A stretch of DNA of 64,000 bases from Anastrepha obliqua (lineage: Eukaryota > Arthropoda > Insecta > Diptera > Tephritidae), in contig NC_072894.1 of NCBI RefSeq assembly GCF_027943255.1, positions 134,779,601 through 134,843,600 on the forward strand, in the 5' to 3' direction. This document shows, one piece after another, positions 34,364-45,649 of this stretch; positions within the stretch are counted from its first letter, which is position 1; each line of letters begins with the position of its first letter. The notes beneath the pieces were generated by a model. It was not told the origin of the DNA and made no database searches. It was given only the letters and a program-made list of their open reading frames with translations. The position numbers and the translations under genes are program-made.

Positions 34364-35005
34364 ATGAGCTCCTCCTCTTCGACTGACTCTTCGGAGGAAC
34401 ACCAGGAAAAACAATGCAAGTATCGGAAACAAAAGTTCAATAACAAGTGGCTTGACGACGAAATTTTAGTGGCTAGTTTGAAGCTGTGGCTAACTATCTG
34501 TTCAAATGCAAATGCACTGCGTGCGACAAAGTTTTGAGCTGTGGCAAGTCTGATTTACAGAAGCACGCCGAAACAAAAATGCACCAAAAAATATGAAGGC
34601 AATGAAAAAGACATCTAAAATGAACAGCTTTTTTTTAGAAAAGGCGAGTTAACCAAATGGTTCCAGAAATTTCGAAATAAGAGCTGAGCATAATGTCGCG
34701 CTGCAAGTGGTGGACCATTTAATCCCACTCTTAAAAGAAATCGTGCCCGATTCTGAAGTAGTAAAAAACTCTGAGCTCGGAAGAAAGAAGTGCACCAGCA
34801 TAATAAAAAATTAATTGGCAAAAGAAGAAAAAGACAATTTAGTTAAATTAAAAGTAAACAAATTTTCCATAATGATCGATGAGAGCACAGACATCGGACT
34901 CAATAAGCATATGTGTCTCATGGTGAGATTTTTCGACGAAGAAAGCGAGCGGCTTGTGGTTAAGCTGCTGGATCTAAATCCAATAAGAACTGATTGCACT
35001 GCATA
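34364..35005 (+). pseudogene. hAT transposase remnant with BED finger
   Basis: The start codon at 34364 gives MSSSSSTDSSEEHQEKQ, then KYRKQKFNNKWLDDEI. After a frameshift a BED-type zinc finger follows: CKCTACDKVLSCGKSDLQKH with a second His five residues later (about 34505-34590). Further on, ALQVVDHLIPLLKEIVPDSE leads to a stop, and then FSIMIDESTDI, the strand carrying the first catalytic Asp of the hAT RNase H fold (near 34875). The rest of the catalytic core and the C-terminal dimerisation region are deleted. At least two frame breaks. DNA binding and cutting at the element ends would have been its role. Confidence 0.82.
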
Positions 35006-35442
35006 AGCTCTGTACCGAATTTTTAAAAAATCTTAAGCAAACAATTCAAATATTGGCGTTGCAATTGCCTCATTATAGTGTAAACACAGGAGAAAAAAAT
35101 GTAGGGAATTTCGTAGGGAAAATTTGTTGTAAGCGTAGGGAAAAGTAGGGAATTTTTTTGGGCTGTGTAAGGATTTTTCAAAAAACCATTTACCATCACT
35201 GCATTCAGTAAGTTCAAACGCTTTTTAAAATGTGTAAAAAGGTTTTCAATGTTAAGAAGAGTTGAGAGAAAAATATTTAATAGTTTTGCATAACCTTAAA
35301 TGGAGCAAAAAATGAAATTTGCACTTTCAAAATATCAAATTTTATAAGAATCAAAAGCTCTTCTCAGAGCGGCCTTTTTTAATTTTCTTTTGTTTATTAA
35401 CAGAGGTTTTTTCTTTTTAACTTAAAGTTTTGATAACTTTAA

Positions 35443-35910
35443 AGGGTTACATGGGTTTCGTGGGGTCAAAAAATCGATTTTTTTTTGGCTTATACAATTT
35501 ACTCGTGCTTGGACGAAGGATTTTGTTTTTTTTCTTCTAATTGAACTAATTTAAAAAAAAAAAACAAAATGTCAACCAAATTTGACCGAAATTTTCATTT
35601 TTTTTGGAAAAACGTCTGCCAAAATTCAAATTTTTACTTTTTTTCTTTTCTTCGTTCATGCACGAATTTATGGTCTTAACTAAAACATTTATTTTTGTTT
35701 TTTCATTTTTGATGATCCTGTCAAGAGTTTTGAGGGGTCACCGGATATTACGTCACAATAGAGGAGTTTTCATTTTTTTTTTTTTTGAAAATTTCAGAAA
35801 TTATTCTTTAAATATGTATCTATAAGACAGAAAAAAGTTTGAATTAAATAAATAATTTTTTACATAGAAAAAAATATTGAAAATAGGTATTTTTTTACCC
35901 GACGAAACCC
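35443..35910. mobile_element. TTAA-flanked MITE, member 2 (short)
   Basis: TTAA at 35439-35442 and 35911-35914 flanks 468 bp. The left end contains GGGTTTCGTGGGGTCAAAAA and the right end, reversed, begins GGGTTTCGTCGGGTAAAAAA. The left copy has about ten extra bases (AGGGTTACAT) outside this match. AAAAAATCGATTTTTT follows the left end as in the other two members. Further interior similarity is weak, partly because of low-complexity T runs. Non-coding. Confidence 0.6.
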
Positions 35911-35914
35911 TTAA

Positions 35915-37844
35915 ATAAAAAAGAGAAACAAAAATCGAAGTTAAAAATGTTCGCATTTTAGGTATATAAAACACTCTCTGATGGGCGCAATCTTGTTTCT
36001 ATCATTCTTTGGCTACCATTAAAAATCTATTCTCCTTAGTTTTGCATGCGACTTAGTTTGAATGCCTTTTCCAAAAATTTTATACAACTCTTTCCGATTT
36101 ATAATTAAATGCCCGAAACTTAATTGTCACACCTCGCATTTGACTATTCGTATGCTAATTTTTGCATTCTCTTGCAATGGCATTTCCAACAGCCGAGTAC
36201 TGCAACTACTTTCTCTTCCCCCCACAAATAGCGGCAAGCTTGCCTGTATTTGACTTTTTCTCAACATGCGCGCTTTTCCATTACGGAAATTATTAAAATA
36301 CCTTCATTTGTCATAACTTCGCTTCTTTTGCGTTATTTTTTAATTTCAACTCTATTTTTTGCTTTTTTCTTATTTCTGTAATTTGTTTAATTGTTTTTGT
36401 GATTTCGCGCCATAAGCTTGCAGTTCATAATATTTACAATAGTTTGCTCTTTTTGCTTTCCCTTTGCAACTGGCAAATTGTTTTTGTGCGCTTTTTGCAT
36501 TTTTGGCATTTTTATGGAATTTTGGCGCATAAAGAACGGCAATGATTTATGGCGAGCAGCATTGCGCGTCACTTAAAATGGCAGCAATTTAATTTTATTA
36601 TTCATTTGTTTTCTTTAATTTTTCGCTTTTTTTTAAAGTTCATCGCAATGTTGCATTTTTCAACGGCATTTAAATTAAAATTCATTGGCACATTCAAAAC
36701 AAAAAAAAATATTTATGCGATAAAAATTTGTGTGCTGTAAGCGCACGACGTTTTACATTTTTTGATAAACTCTTTTGCAGTAAACGACTTTTCTTACTCA
36801 CATTTTTTTGTCGTTTGTGGTTTGTCTGCTGAAACAATATTTTTTAGTTCTGTTCACATTCACATTTACATACCCATTTTTTATTCACGTCACTACTTAC
36901 CTTATTTAATTTAATTTTATTTCCTACTTCGTACATTTTCCTACTGCTATATTTCCTCTTCTCTTCTCTTCGTGCATCAGTGTTTTTTATTCGAAGCAAT
37001 CATTTCAATTGTATTCGCAAACGTAAGACCGATCACGATCCAATTGTGCGTTTTCGAGTCGGTTTACCGCTAACCACTGCGCTTGGCTCTCTCCTCTGCT
37101 CACTGTTTGAAAATCCGCATCACGGTTGAATGCAGCAGCAACCATGCACGGACTACTATGGTCACCTGCTGCTTCACACATGAGCAGCTGCAATATCTGC
37201 ACCGCAAATGTTCTACACGCTCACACACTTCCTTCCCCGATAAACTCTCCAACTACCAGTGGAACCACCCACAACACGGATTGGCTATTCTTGACCATTC
37301 TCAACAATAACGCACTATATGTGTAAATGTGTGTGTGCGTGGATGTGTGTACGTGAATATAAGTATGCAAATCCTGCCATAAAATATTCAGTGAGTGCAT
37401 GAAAATGCTCCGAATAAATTCAACTCTTCAGTTTTTCGTTGATTGGCGTATTGTAGCATTTTTAGTATTCGACGAATGTATTTTTCGAAGTACTCAGTTC
37501 GCTGCATTCTATATGGGGCACGAGTGATTTTTTGTTTTTTTTTATTCAACAAATTTTAAAATTTTTCCTTCTAATGAACTTAAAGTGCAAAATCCTAGAT
37601 GGAGCAGATGCGCGCTATATAGGACCTATTAGTGGCAATAGATTATTGGGCTTGAGGTGACATTCAGTTCATATGGGCAAAACCAAAATACAGTCGCGTG
37701 ATGCTGGAGTTTCGTGCAGCTTACTCCTGGTTCAGCTTTTAGCCTGAGATCTTAAATGCATGCCGTTTTTCTAACTCTGTTGTAAAAAAATTCGAAAATT
37801 CGTTATATAGAAGAAAATGCATAGCACTGAAGGATCCGAAGGAA
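35915..37844. other. AT-rich sequence, no gene seen
   Basis: Around 37.02-37.31 kb the composition is less AT-biased and small frames overlap on both strands, but I recognise no domain, splice structure or promoter. Confidence 0.4.
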
Positions 37845-38990
37845 AATTGTGATAGTAACTTTGGCTGTTACGCCACAGGGATTTTTACAGAGCATACCCT
37901 TAAGATATGGGAAAGGGTCGCATTGAAAACATGACAGAAATAAGTCAACAACAGATACCGAATAGGCAATTAGTATGACTGTCCTTAAGAGCCAAAGGAA
38001 TACCGGAACAATACATCAACCTAATTCAAGCTATGTACCACAAAATCACCACGCAAATATGTAAACCTGGCGGACTAACGCAAAAGCTTCCAGTGATGGT
38101 CGGTGTGCACCAAGGTTCAGCACTCAGCCCGTTGATTTTTAACATTGTTACGGATCATCTGACAACTAAAGTTCAAGACAAACCACCTTGAAATATTCTC
38201 TATGCGGACGGTATAGTCTTAATTAATGAGGACCTCGCTTGACTAGAGCGAAAACTCAGCAGTTGGAATGAAATACTGACAAACAACGGAATGCGCCAAA
38301 ATGTGAAGAAACCCGAAAACCTGCATCTAACATTCGGCGAAGAGGAAAGAGATCAACGAGAGGTCCCCGTATTAATGGGCAATAAATAACAGTAGCAATA
38401 AGTTTAAGTACCGGTCCTGAGTGAAAATGGAAACAGAAAGGAAGATGTAGCACACAGATTTAATGCGGCCTGTTTAAAGTGGCGCAGCCTGACGGGCGTC
38501 TTATGTGTCAGGAAAATGCCATTAGCGATTAAGGGAAAGGTGTACAAAACCTGCATGAGATCAGTAATGATGTACGGGCCGGAATGTTGTACAATGCAAG
38601 CTAAGCACAACTAGAAGATGCATTTGGCGGAAATGAAAACGCTTCGCTGGGCAACAAAAATAACGCGCGTGGACAAAATGAAAAACATCAAGTTACGAGA
38701 AGATATGAAAATTGCACCAATCTCGGAGAAAATGAGAGAAAGCAGGCTAAGATGATAGCGACACGTAATGCATAGAGACGAATATCACATTGTCAAACTC
38801 GCCATTAACTTAGCTGAGCCAACAAGAACAATCGACTTTGGACATAAAAAAACAGCACTTTAATGATGGGACGACGCAAGGCAGATGAATCTGGTGCATA
38901 AGGACAAGGAGGGTCGATTCCAAATTGGAACAGGACAAAGATAGAGAGGGAGAGACGCGTAAAAAAGCGTCGTTTGTTGCATGCCACTAC
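37845..38990 (+). pseudogene. LINE reverse transcriptase relic
   Basis: Plus strand, across several frames: HTLKIWERV (about 37890), then LRAKGIPEQYINLIQAMYHK, VGVHQGSALSPLIFNIV and LYADGIVLINED. Later come VLCVRKMPLAIKGKVYKTCM and MKTLRWATKITRVDKM. These are the palm and thumb of a non-LTR reverse transcriptase. The catalytic YADD motif is YADG (Gly codon 38210-38212), losing one metal-binding aspartate, and stops are frequent. A segment between HTLKIWERV and the palm is missing. A scrap of the same LINE lies reversed at 41.15-41.27 kb. Confidence 0.85.
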
Positions 38991-39022
38991 TGCTGCTTAT
39001 TCTTTTATCCAGTTTGTCTTAA

Positions 39023-39742
39023 GGGGGCACCCTCATTTATCGGGTCAAAAAAATCGATTTTTTGGAAATAATTTTAATCTATTCTACAACTATTTAAGAA
39101 TATACTTTCAAAATTTCAAGTCGATATCTGTATTTTTGAAGGAGTGACAAAATTTTTAACAAGACGCGACGGGTGGCCTGATCGCCTGTATCCAAAACTT
39201 TAAACGCGTTTTTCTCGAAACATCATTTTTCGATTTTGTGTACACAATTGAGAACGCTGTATTGAACCAATCAGGCTTTACAATAGCTCATTTTAAAGAT
39301 AATTAAATTGTTTTCAATGTGACATTAAGTGTTTTTTTAAAAAAAAAGATTTTCATATTTTTTTGTAATTTTAAAGTCAATTTTTATGCATGAAAAATCA
39401 CTTTTAACATAAAACTGGGTAAAAAATATCAATTTCGACATTTTTTTTTTAAATCAAAATGTCACATCGAAGGTATTATCCTAAAGTTTAAAAAAAAATT
39501 TGGTTTTTTTATTTCAGAAAAAAATTCAGAGCGCTAGAATGTACACAGATAGAATGAGGTGCCATGGACGAGGTGTATATTTCCATACTTAAAATGTTTT
39601 TTTTCTTCTCCGAAAATTTTTGTAGACAGTCAAGACATTTATTAAAGTACTTTATGAATTACAAAACGTTTGAAGTTATTTTACCTGAGAAAAAAATTCC
39701 CAAAAATGATGCATTTTTCGACCGTCTAAATGAGGGTCCCCC
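39023..39742. mobile_element. TTAA-flanked MITE, member 3
   Basis: TTAA at 39019-39022 and 39743-39746 flanks 720 bp. The left end begins GGGGGCACCCTCATTTATCG and the right end, reversed, begins GGGGGACCCTCATTTAGACG. The interior shares ordered blocks with the 18.7 kb element: AAAAATCGATTTTTT, AAGAATAT followed by CTTTCAAAATT, ACTTTAAACGCGTTTTTCTC, TTAAAGTCAATTTTT and AAATTTGGTT before TTTCAG. Its terminal repeats are nevertheless unlike those of that element. Non-coding; a piggyBac-like transposase acting in trans is inferred only from the TTAA site. Confidence 0.75.
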
Positions 39743-39746
39743 TTAA

Positions 39747-40560
39747 TAAACTGATGATTTGTATACCGCCTTTTGAGACTCTTATTTAGTTTTTTGAGGA
39801 ACCCTGCCTACCGTCTACCGAATATGGCTGGTTTATTTCACCGAATATTTGCCGCGTAGTACTGAGCTTACAAGGGTGTAGTTTGTTGATTTTGAAATGG
39901 CGTTGAAGCTATTTCCACCTCCTTCCACCTTTATGTGCGCTACCCCGCTCTATGTTTATGTTCTCTCATTCCACTTTTACATTTCATCACGACTCAAAAA
40001 CAATAAAGGCAAAAAAGGATTTTCCGTTTTTATAATCTTCTGAACTAAGATTTTTTTACAACAAAAACGAAATGAGGTTGAACCCAGCGAAGGAAATGCG
40101 ATTTAATTACTATTAATTCAAACTTCAATTGAGTTTATTTACGGCTATTGCTAAACACGAAGAAGGTAAGAAAAAAAAAAAAAAAAAAATATGGATACCT
40201 ATTACGCATACCTTTTTTGATAATTTCTTAGTGATAAGAAAATAAGAAAACAAAAGCGCTGACAGGTTTGAAATCAGGTATACAAAATAAGATAACAGGA
40301 AATTAGTTTAGACTTCAAAAGCAAATACACTTTTTGAAAAGAAGGGCCAAAAATAGGAAACATTCATAAAAGTTAAATGAGGCGCATTTATTTAGCAATG
40401 CTTCAGCTAACAGCAACAGCAGTGAACTGGTTAGAGCTTTAGAAAAATATTAAGTGCTCGCAGTGGAAAAAACTGTTAAGTATATTTTATTTAAACAAGT
40501 CGCTGCGTTCACAACCTGTTCATCAACATTGTACAAGCGGCGCAAAATTAATCACCCTAT
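39747..40560. other. AT-rich sequence, no gene seen
   Basis: Contains an A run at 40171-40189. No gene. Confidence 0.45.
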
Positions 40561-40569
40561 CGGAGGATT

Positions 40570-40605
40570 TATAAATACTGCAATTGGCGTCGTACGTCAG
40601 TCATA
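40570..40605 (+). promoter_or_regulatory. candidate TATA plus initiator core promoter
   Basis: TATAAATA starts at 40570 and an initiator-like TCAGTC has its A at 40599, 29 bases downstream, the usual fly spacing. No coding exon or convincing splice donor follows within several hundred bases, so this may be chance. Confidence 0.3.
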
Positions 40606-40794
40606 TTTGACACTGGTGCACTAGAAAGCTGGAGCATACAAACAGACAAGCAGTGCAGTGCTTAAAGGTCAATATAAAGATTTCCATCACTACACATTTT
40701 TTTATTTTGTGAAAAACTTGTTCAAAAAAAAATGGATGATTAAATTTGCGCTTCCAGGCAAAAAAGATCTCAGGGCGTGTTTTTCACAGATGAT

Positions 40795-41330
40795 AAAAAA
40801 AACAATTTTTTTTTTTTAGAAATTTTGAATATAAAATTGTTTTTTAAAGTATATTCTTCTCTTCTGCCGTAGTTTTCACAAATGACAAAAACCAAATATT
40901 CTTCCAAAAACTTTGAATATAATTTGTTTTTTTAAATATATTCTTCTCTTCTTCAAAATTTTTTAAAATGCTATTTCACTTCTCTGCTGTAGTTTGTCAC
41001 GTAGCTTGTCACAAATGACAAAAACCAAATATTTTTGGAAAAAAAAAATTTTGAAAAATAAAATTTTTTAAGTATATTCTCTTCTTTCACAAATAGCATC
41101 AACAAAATATTTTTCCAAACGATTTTTTTAAAATACTATTTCTCTCTTGCCCATTAATACGGAGACCTCTCGTTGATCTCTTTCCGCTTCCCGGAATGTT
41201 AGATGCAGGTTTTCGGGTTTCTTCACATTTTGGCGCATTCCGTTGTTTGTCAGTATTTCATTCTCTCTTCTGTATTTTTCCCAAATAACAAAAAAAAAAT
41301 TTTTTAAGTAAATTTAATCGCTCAAACAAA
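40795..41330. repeat. degenerate AT-rich tandem repeat with embedded LINE scrap
   Basis: Words such as TATATTCTTCTCTTCT, TTTTCACAAATGACAAAAAC and CCAAATATTTTT recur irregularly at about 40850, 40910, 41010 and 41090, and a weaker CCAAATAACAAAAA at 41280. The unit is of order 100 bp and poorly conserved. The LINE piece at 41150-41272 sits inside the array. Confidence 0.6.
41150..41272 (-). mobile_element. reversed LINE fragment, same family as 37.8-39.0 kb
   Basis: Almost identical, after reversal, to the segment from about 38256 to 38383 of the LINE relic, including CGGAATGCGCCAAAATGTGA and AACCCGAAAACCTGCATCTA. Both edges lie in TCTCTCTT words of the surrounding repeat. A 5'- and 3'-less piece is not a normal target-primed insertion product. 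It could be filler DNA captured during break repair or a template switch. Confidence 0.85.
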
Positions 41331-41639
41331 CAAAAAATTATAAAAATGTTAAAAACTTTTCAAATTAATATACTTTTGCCTACGAATAAACCGATAGTCG
41401 GAAAAAAATTAAAGTCCATGCCCAAAATATTTGAATCACTTGACATGGAATTCGCATAATTGTGCCGAATCTCAAAAAAATATTAGTGGGTCGGTGAAAT
41501 GTTTCAAGTCTGGCACTTCTCAAGTAGCACTGAAGCGCCGATTTGATAATTATTTTTCTGTAAAATTCAAAACATTATTTAAGATGTTTCGCATTGTCCG
41601 ATTTGGATCGAATATACACCGTTATGTTGTATAATTTGT

Positions 41640-42490
41640 TGCCATTTTAAAGGTAGCTTCATAATGCCTCTCTCATGGACGTCTTGGTCCTTATTAGCGA
41701 AAAACTTCAGTAGTCGATTTTCACAATCTTCTCTTGATACCAATTTCTTATCGCTCAGGATGATGCAATGCGAGAAAAAGGTGGTAATCGGTTGGTGCCA
41801 GTTCTGGACTATATGGTGGATACATTAAAGCTTCCCAATGAAGCTCCCGGAATTTTTGGAGAGCCCCTACAAACGTGTGTGGCCTTGCGTTGTCCTGAGT
41901 GAACACAACATCTCTTCTGTTGGTCAATTCGGGCCGTTTCTGGTTAATCGCTAGGTTCAAACGGTGCAGTTGTTGACAGTAGTGATCTGAGTTCAGTGTT
42001 TGGCTATACGGATGCAATTCATAATAATGATTCCTTTCAAGTGCTCAGTAGAACCTTTCTGGTCGTTAGACCTGGTTTGGGCACCGTTTGAGCTGCCTCA
42101 TTACGCTTTGATCACTATCGTTTTCACACAATATCGTCGTATGTGATCCATTTCTCATTGCCAGTCACCATCCGTTTAAGAAATGGGTCAACTTCATGCC
42201 CTTTGGCCAAGGCTTCAAAATGGAAATTTGATCCATCATCCTTTTTGGTGTTAATTGGTTTGGCACCCAAATTCTTTTTTAATCGAGCTTTCCAGAAATG
42301 GGTTAAAACTATTTTATGGCCAATCTTTAGCTTCTGGGCGGTGCTTTCGATTATTTCTGTGATTTTATCAGTTATTTTTAAATTTAAAATTTCATTTTGC
42401 TTGCTGTTAAAACTAGCGTTTCTAAACAGCCCTGACCTCCACTCATAAACTTTCTCAGTTACCAAGTAATTTTGCATTTTAAGCTAAACG
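41640..42490 (-). mobile_element. decayed mariner (DD34D, mellifera-like)
   Basis: The minus frame 42124-42477 carries the linker and HEVDPFLKRMVTGNEKWITY. The first catalytic Asp is replaced by Asn (codon 42157-42159). The frame to 41748 carries TQDNARPH (Asp 41892-41894) and LAPTDYHLF (Asp 41787-41789), 34 residues apart. Helix-turn-helix residues are badly eroded and the C-terminus is truncated near 41760. I could not find terminal repeats, so the ends are approximate. The lost Asp alone would abolish catalysis. Confidence 0.85.
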
Positions 42491-43244
42491 TTATCCAAAT
42501 ATTATCAGTATCCCGAAAAGTTTACTACACAGTTGAAACTCGATATCAATGCATTACAATCTATGCGACCAGCATCATCGAAAAACGCATTAAAATTCAC
42601 ACACTTTCAAAGTTATATGCTTTATTGCAGTTTTAGTCACGCCGAAGCCGCCACCAGCGCCGCTTAATCGACACCAACTGTTACTGCATTGTCATAAATT
42701 TCAACGCCATTGCATGGCTACAACGGATGAGTGTTCGTGTGTGTGTGGTGGTGAGCAGCCAAATGAATGTTCACTCGTTCGATTATTGGCCAACACATGT
42801 GTGGCTAAAGTGAAGTGAGCCATCGAAAGTTTGTACGCATATTTGCGCATCCTGCTCATTTGCCGCTCACACACACACACACGCACAAACACTCAAACCA
42901 TTGCCGAAATCTTTGCAACTTTTCCCACCCGTTCAAATGCTTTTCAAACAACTTTTAATGTGGCGGAAAAGTGTTGAAAATTTTACGAGTAATGCATAGC
43001 TTGCGTTTTCACTGAATTTCCGTGCAAGCACATGGATATGTAGAAATATATTCCCTGCTGGAAAGTCTACTAAAGTCTACTTGGGAATTTAGAATTTAGA
43101 AAAAACTACCTATTGACTGTTAAACATGCAAAATCACAGCCCATTGCTTCATATTTTTTGGCAATATATGGCTTAAAATATTTCATGGCATGAATTGCCA
43201 AATTTATTAAATTTGCTGTCTCGATTGAACGCGTTGTGAGTCTC
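42491..43244. other. AT-rich sequence, no gene seen
   Basis: A CA repeat at 42867-42884. Nothing else recognised. Confidence 0.45.
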
Positions 43245-43525
43245 CGATTTTTCGTAGCTGGGAGCCAGAAAGGCTTAGTTTCTAGTCTCCCTTAAAGCTT
43301 TCCTCATGTCGATTGTGTAAGATTTTTTACTCGGGTAGGATAGATGTGGATGGAGGGAGTCGAAAAGGTCGAGTTTCTAGTCTTCCTGAAAGCTTCCGTT
43401 GCCCTTCACGACGATTGTGTGCGATTTTTTTTTTTTTGATGTGAGGAAATCGGATGGAGGGAGCCGAAAAGGCCTAGTTTCGAGTTTTCCTTGAAACTTC
43501 CTTTATCTCTCATGACGAGGAGGCC
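43245..43525. repeat. three-unit tandem repeat, about 115 bp
   Basis: GGGAGCCAGAAAGGC (about 43260), GGGAGTCGAAAAGGTC and GGGAGCCGAAAAGGCC (about 43455) each lead into AGTTTCTAG- or AGTTTCGAG-like sequence, a CTTAAAGC/CTGAAAGC/CTTGAAAC word and, in the first two units, GATTGTGTRMGATTTTTT (R = A/G, M = A/C). Units are about 80% alike by eye. No coding content. Confidence 0.75.
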
Positions 43526-45649
43526 ATACTGAAATCCGCAATGGGTGCGATTTCATTGCCTTCGTGGACGGACCCTCGTGCGATATCAGATAAATAAGAT
43601 AGGGGAGACTTAAAGATGTTTTTGTTTTTTTTTGTTTTTGTTCTTTTTTTTTTTGAGTAAGCTTTTGTTATTTATGAAGCTAAGCAAATATGCCTCCCGA
43701 AGTGATTCAAAAATGATGAGATCGCACAAGTTCTAAATCAGAAATTTGTTCCACCAATTTCAGTTTTCTCTGCAGGATTATAAATACATTCCGCGCACAC
43801 ACTTGCATGCTTTTCATGCACACACTTGCATGAGCACATTTTTTTGTGCACAGCTAAAATTCGGTATGGTTCGACTTCCGTTTGACTAGGTGCACAAACA
43901 CATGCACATCTGGTGGTGATAGTGGTGACAGCAGATTAGCTTCCCCGTGTTGCTTCGACGCTGGCAAATTTTCCTATGTGTGCTTTTAACAAAATAGTGC
44001 AATCGTTTACAAAGATTTTGAGTGCACTTTTATTTGTATGAGCTCATGACATTTATGAGTGTGTGTGTGTGTGAGCGTTTACATTCTGTTGTCGGTTACT
44101 GCTACTAAATACTTCAATGTATCTCCATTGATTATCTGCTTGTGCTCCAAATGAAAACATGCTGCCGAGGCGGCTGTCACAGATGGCGCTGGCGTTGGCT
44201 GTTGGGATCAGAGTGGTGGACAGTTTAAAAAGTACTGAATAGTTAGAAAGTAGTGGATAACTGCACTAGTTGGTGTTTTTGTTTCCGTTTTTTTTCTGCT
44301 TTCGGTTTCCCCCTTCTCTTCCACTTTGCCACTTCTAATGTAATTGCAAACTTTCTGAATTGAAATTGTGGCAACAGCTGCTTTGCGGAGTTGGAATGAG
44401 TTTAGTTGTTCGGGCATTTGTGTGCTGTGAACAAGTTGTTGCCTCTACATTGGTCGAATAATTTCTCCCCCATTTACTTTATTTGCTTTTAGTCTGATTA
44501 TATTTGCTTGAATGCTCTATTGATTGGTGCGCCAGTTCGTTTTTGGATTGGTTCACCAGGCAGTGGTCAGCCGTAGTCCATATTACCATACTTGCGATGA
44601 TGCACTTTCAAGCCTTGTCGCTTTATGAAAGTCGCAATTAGAAGGGACAAATGTGATAATTTGCGCTCACAATAGTTGATTAGGTCTTCATGTATGCCAT
44701 ACAAATCGACTTTTCCTTAGGAAAATGTTGAATGTGTGTTAGCGCAGCTGAAATTGAAATTTAATTATAGTTACAGAGGCTTTAGCATTATTCTAATTTT
44801 ATAAGTTCATGTACGCACATCTGGGCAACGTTTGCTACTCATGTGAAGATTAAGGGGACTAATCTAAGTAAAGTTTGGATATGAGGCATTTGTGATAAAA
44901 AATGGGACCCGGCTTAAGTAGACGTATGCCTTGGAGGCGAAAAATTGCCTTATTGTGCTGGGACTTAGGAAAGCCTTACCAGAATCACTTGTGGGAAAAG
45001 TACTCAGATTTATAGGATACACCTGTATGGTCTGGTCCCTTAATGAAGCAGGAGTTTCTGTTCGGCCTCGGATATATGTAGTTATTTTGACCAACCTCAG
45101 TGTCATTCACCAGACGAGGAAAATTTACTTAAATCTATAAAAATTTGACGAGTATTTTATGGACTATATCGTATAGTCTTACTACTCTTCGAATAAGATA
45201 AACCATACTTTGAAAAATAAAATAAATTGTTGACCCAAGAAACGGACATTTGAAGCTCATTGAATTCAGTTTGTTGATCAGGGTTGAAAGATCTTCCAAC
45301 ATCTCTACGCAAAAGCAACAAACGTGTAGCGCCATAAGTTTCTCACTGAAATGCAATAGAAAAAGTGGACAAGTGAAAATCTGCACTCTTAGAGCATTGT
45401 ACGGAAACTTACCCGAAGAAAGAAAGAAGAAGAAAGCTTCTCGCTGTCAAGAACGTTGTGGGTCAGCCCATGGCACATTAAACAGGTAGGGGAAAAAAAT
45501 AAGAAGAAAGAAATAATACCTTGTGGTATCTCAAAAGTCCAAATCTATAAACAAAGATTCACAGTTTAGAGTAGCTTAAAAAAAATTTGACAGTTTAAAA
45601 ACCAAATAAACTGAATAAAATGAAATTTGCAAACCTTCTACCTTTTCTT
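43526..45649. other. AT-rich sequence, no gene seen
   Basis: A TG repeat at 44059-44073. Opposed short frames at 44.86-45.14 and 45.14-45.49 kb have no recognisable motif. Confidence 0.4.

Larger units (their letters stand above)
31320..35201 (+). mobile_element. hAT transposon, interrupted by a Helitron
   Basis: Inverted ends CAGTGATGGTAAATG lie at 31320-31334 and, reversed, at 35187-35201. The 8-bp duplication CATTCAGT flanks the element exactly (31312-31319 and 35202-35209), the hallmark of the hAT superfamily. Without the Helitron the element is 1246 bp, short for an autonomous hAT. Both subterminal regions carry several copies of GTAGGGAA, plausible transposase-binding repeats. The transposase gene is on the plus strand and internally deleted. 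Confidence 0.93.

Noticed and set aside
44848..44900. TTAAGGGGACTAATC as the end of another TTAA-flanked MITE
   Set aside because: No reversed partner end followed by TTAA was found within several kilobases.
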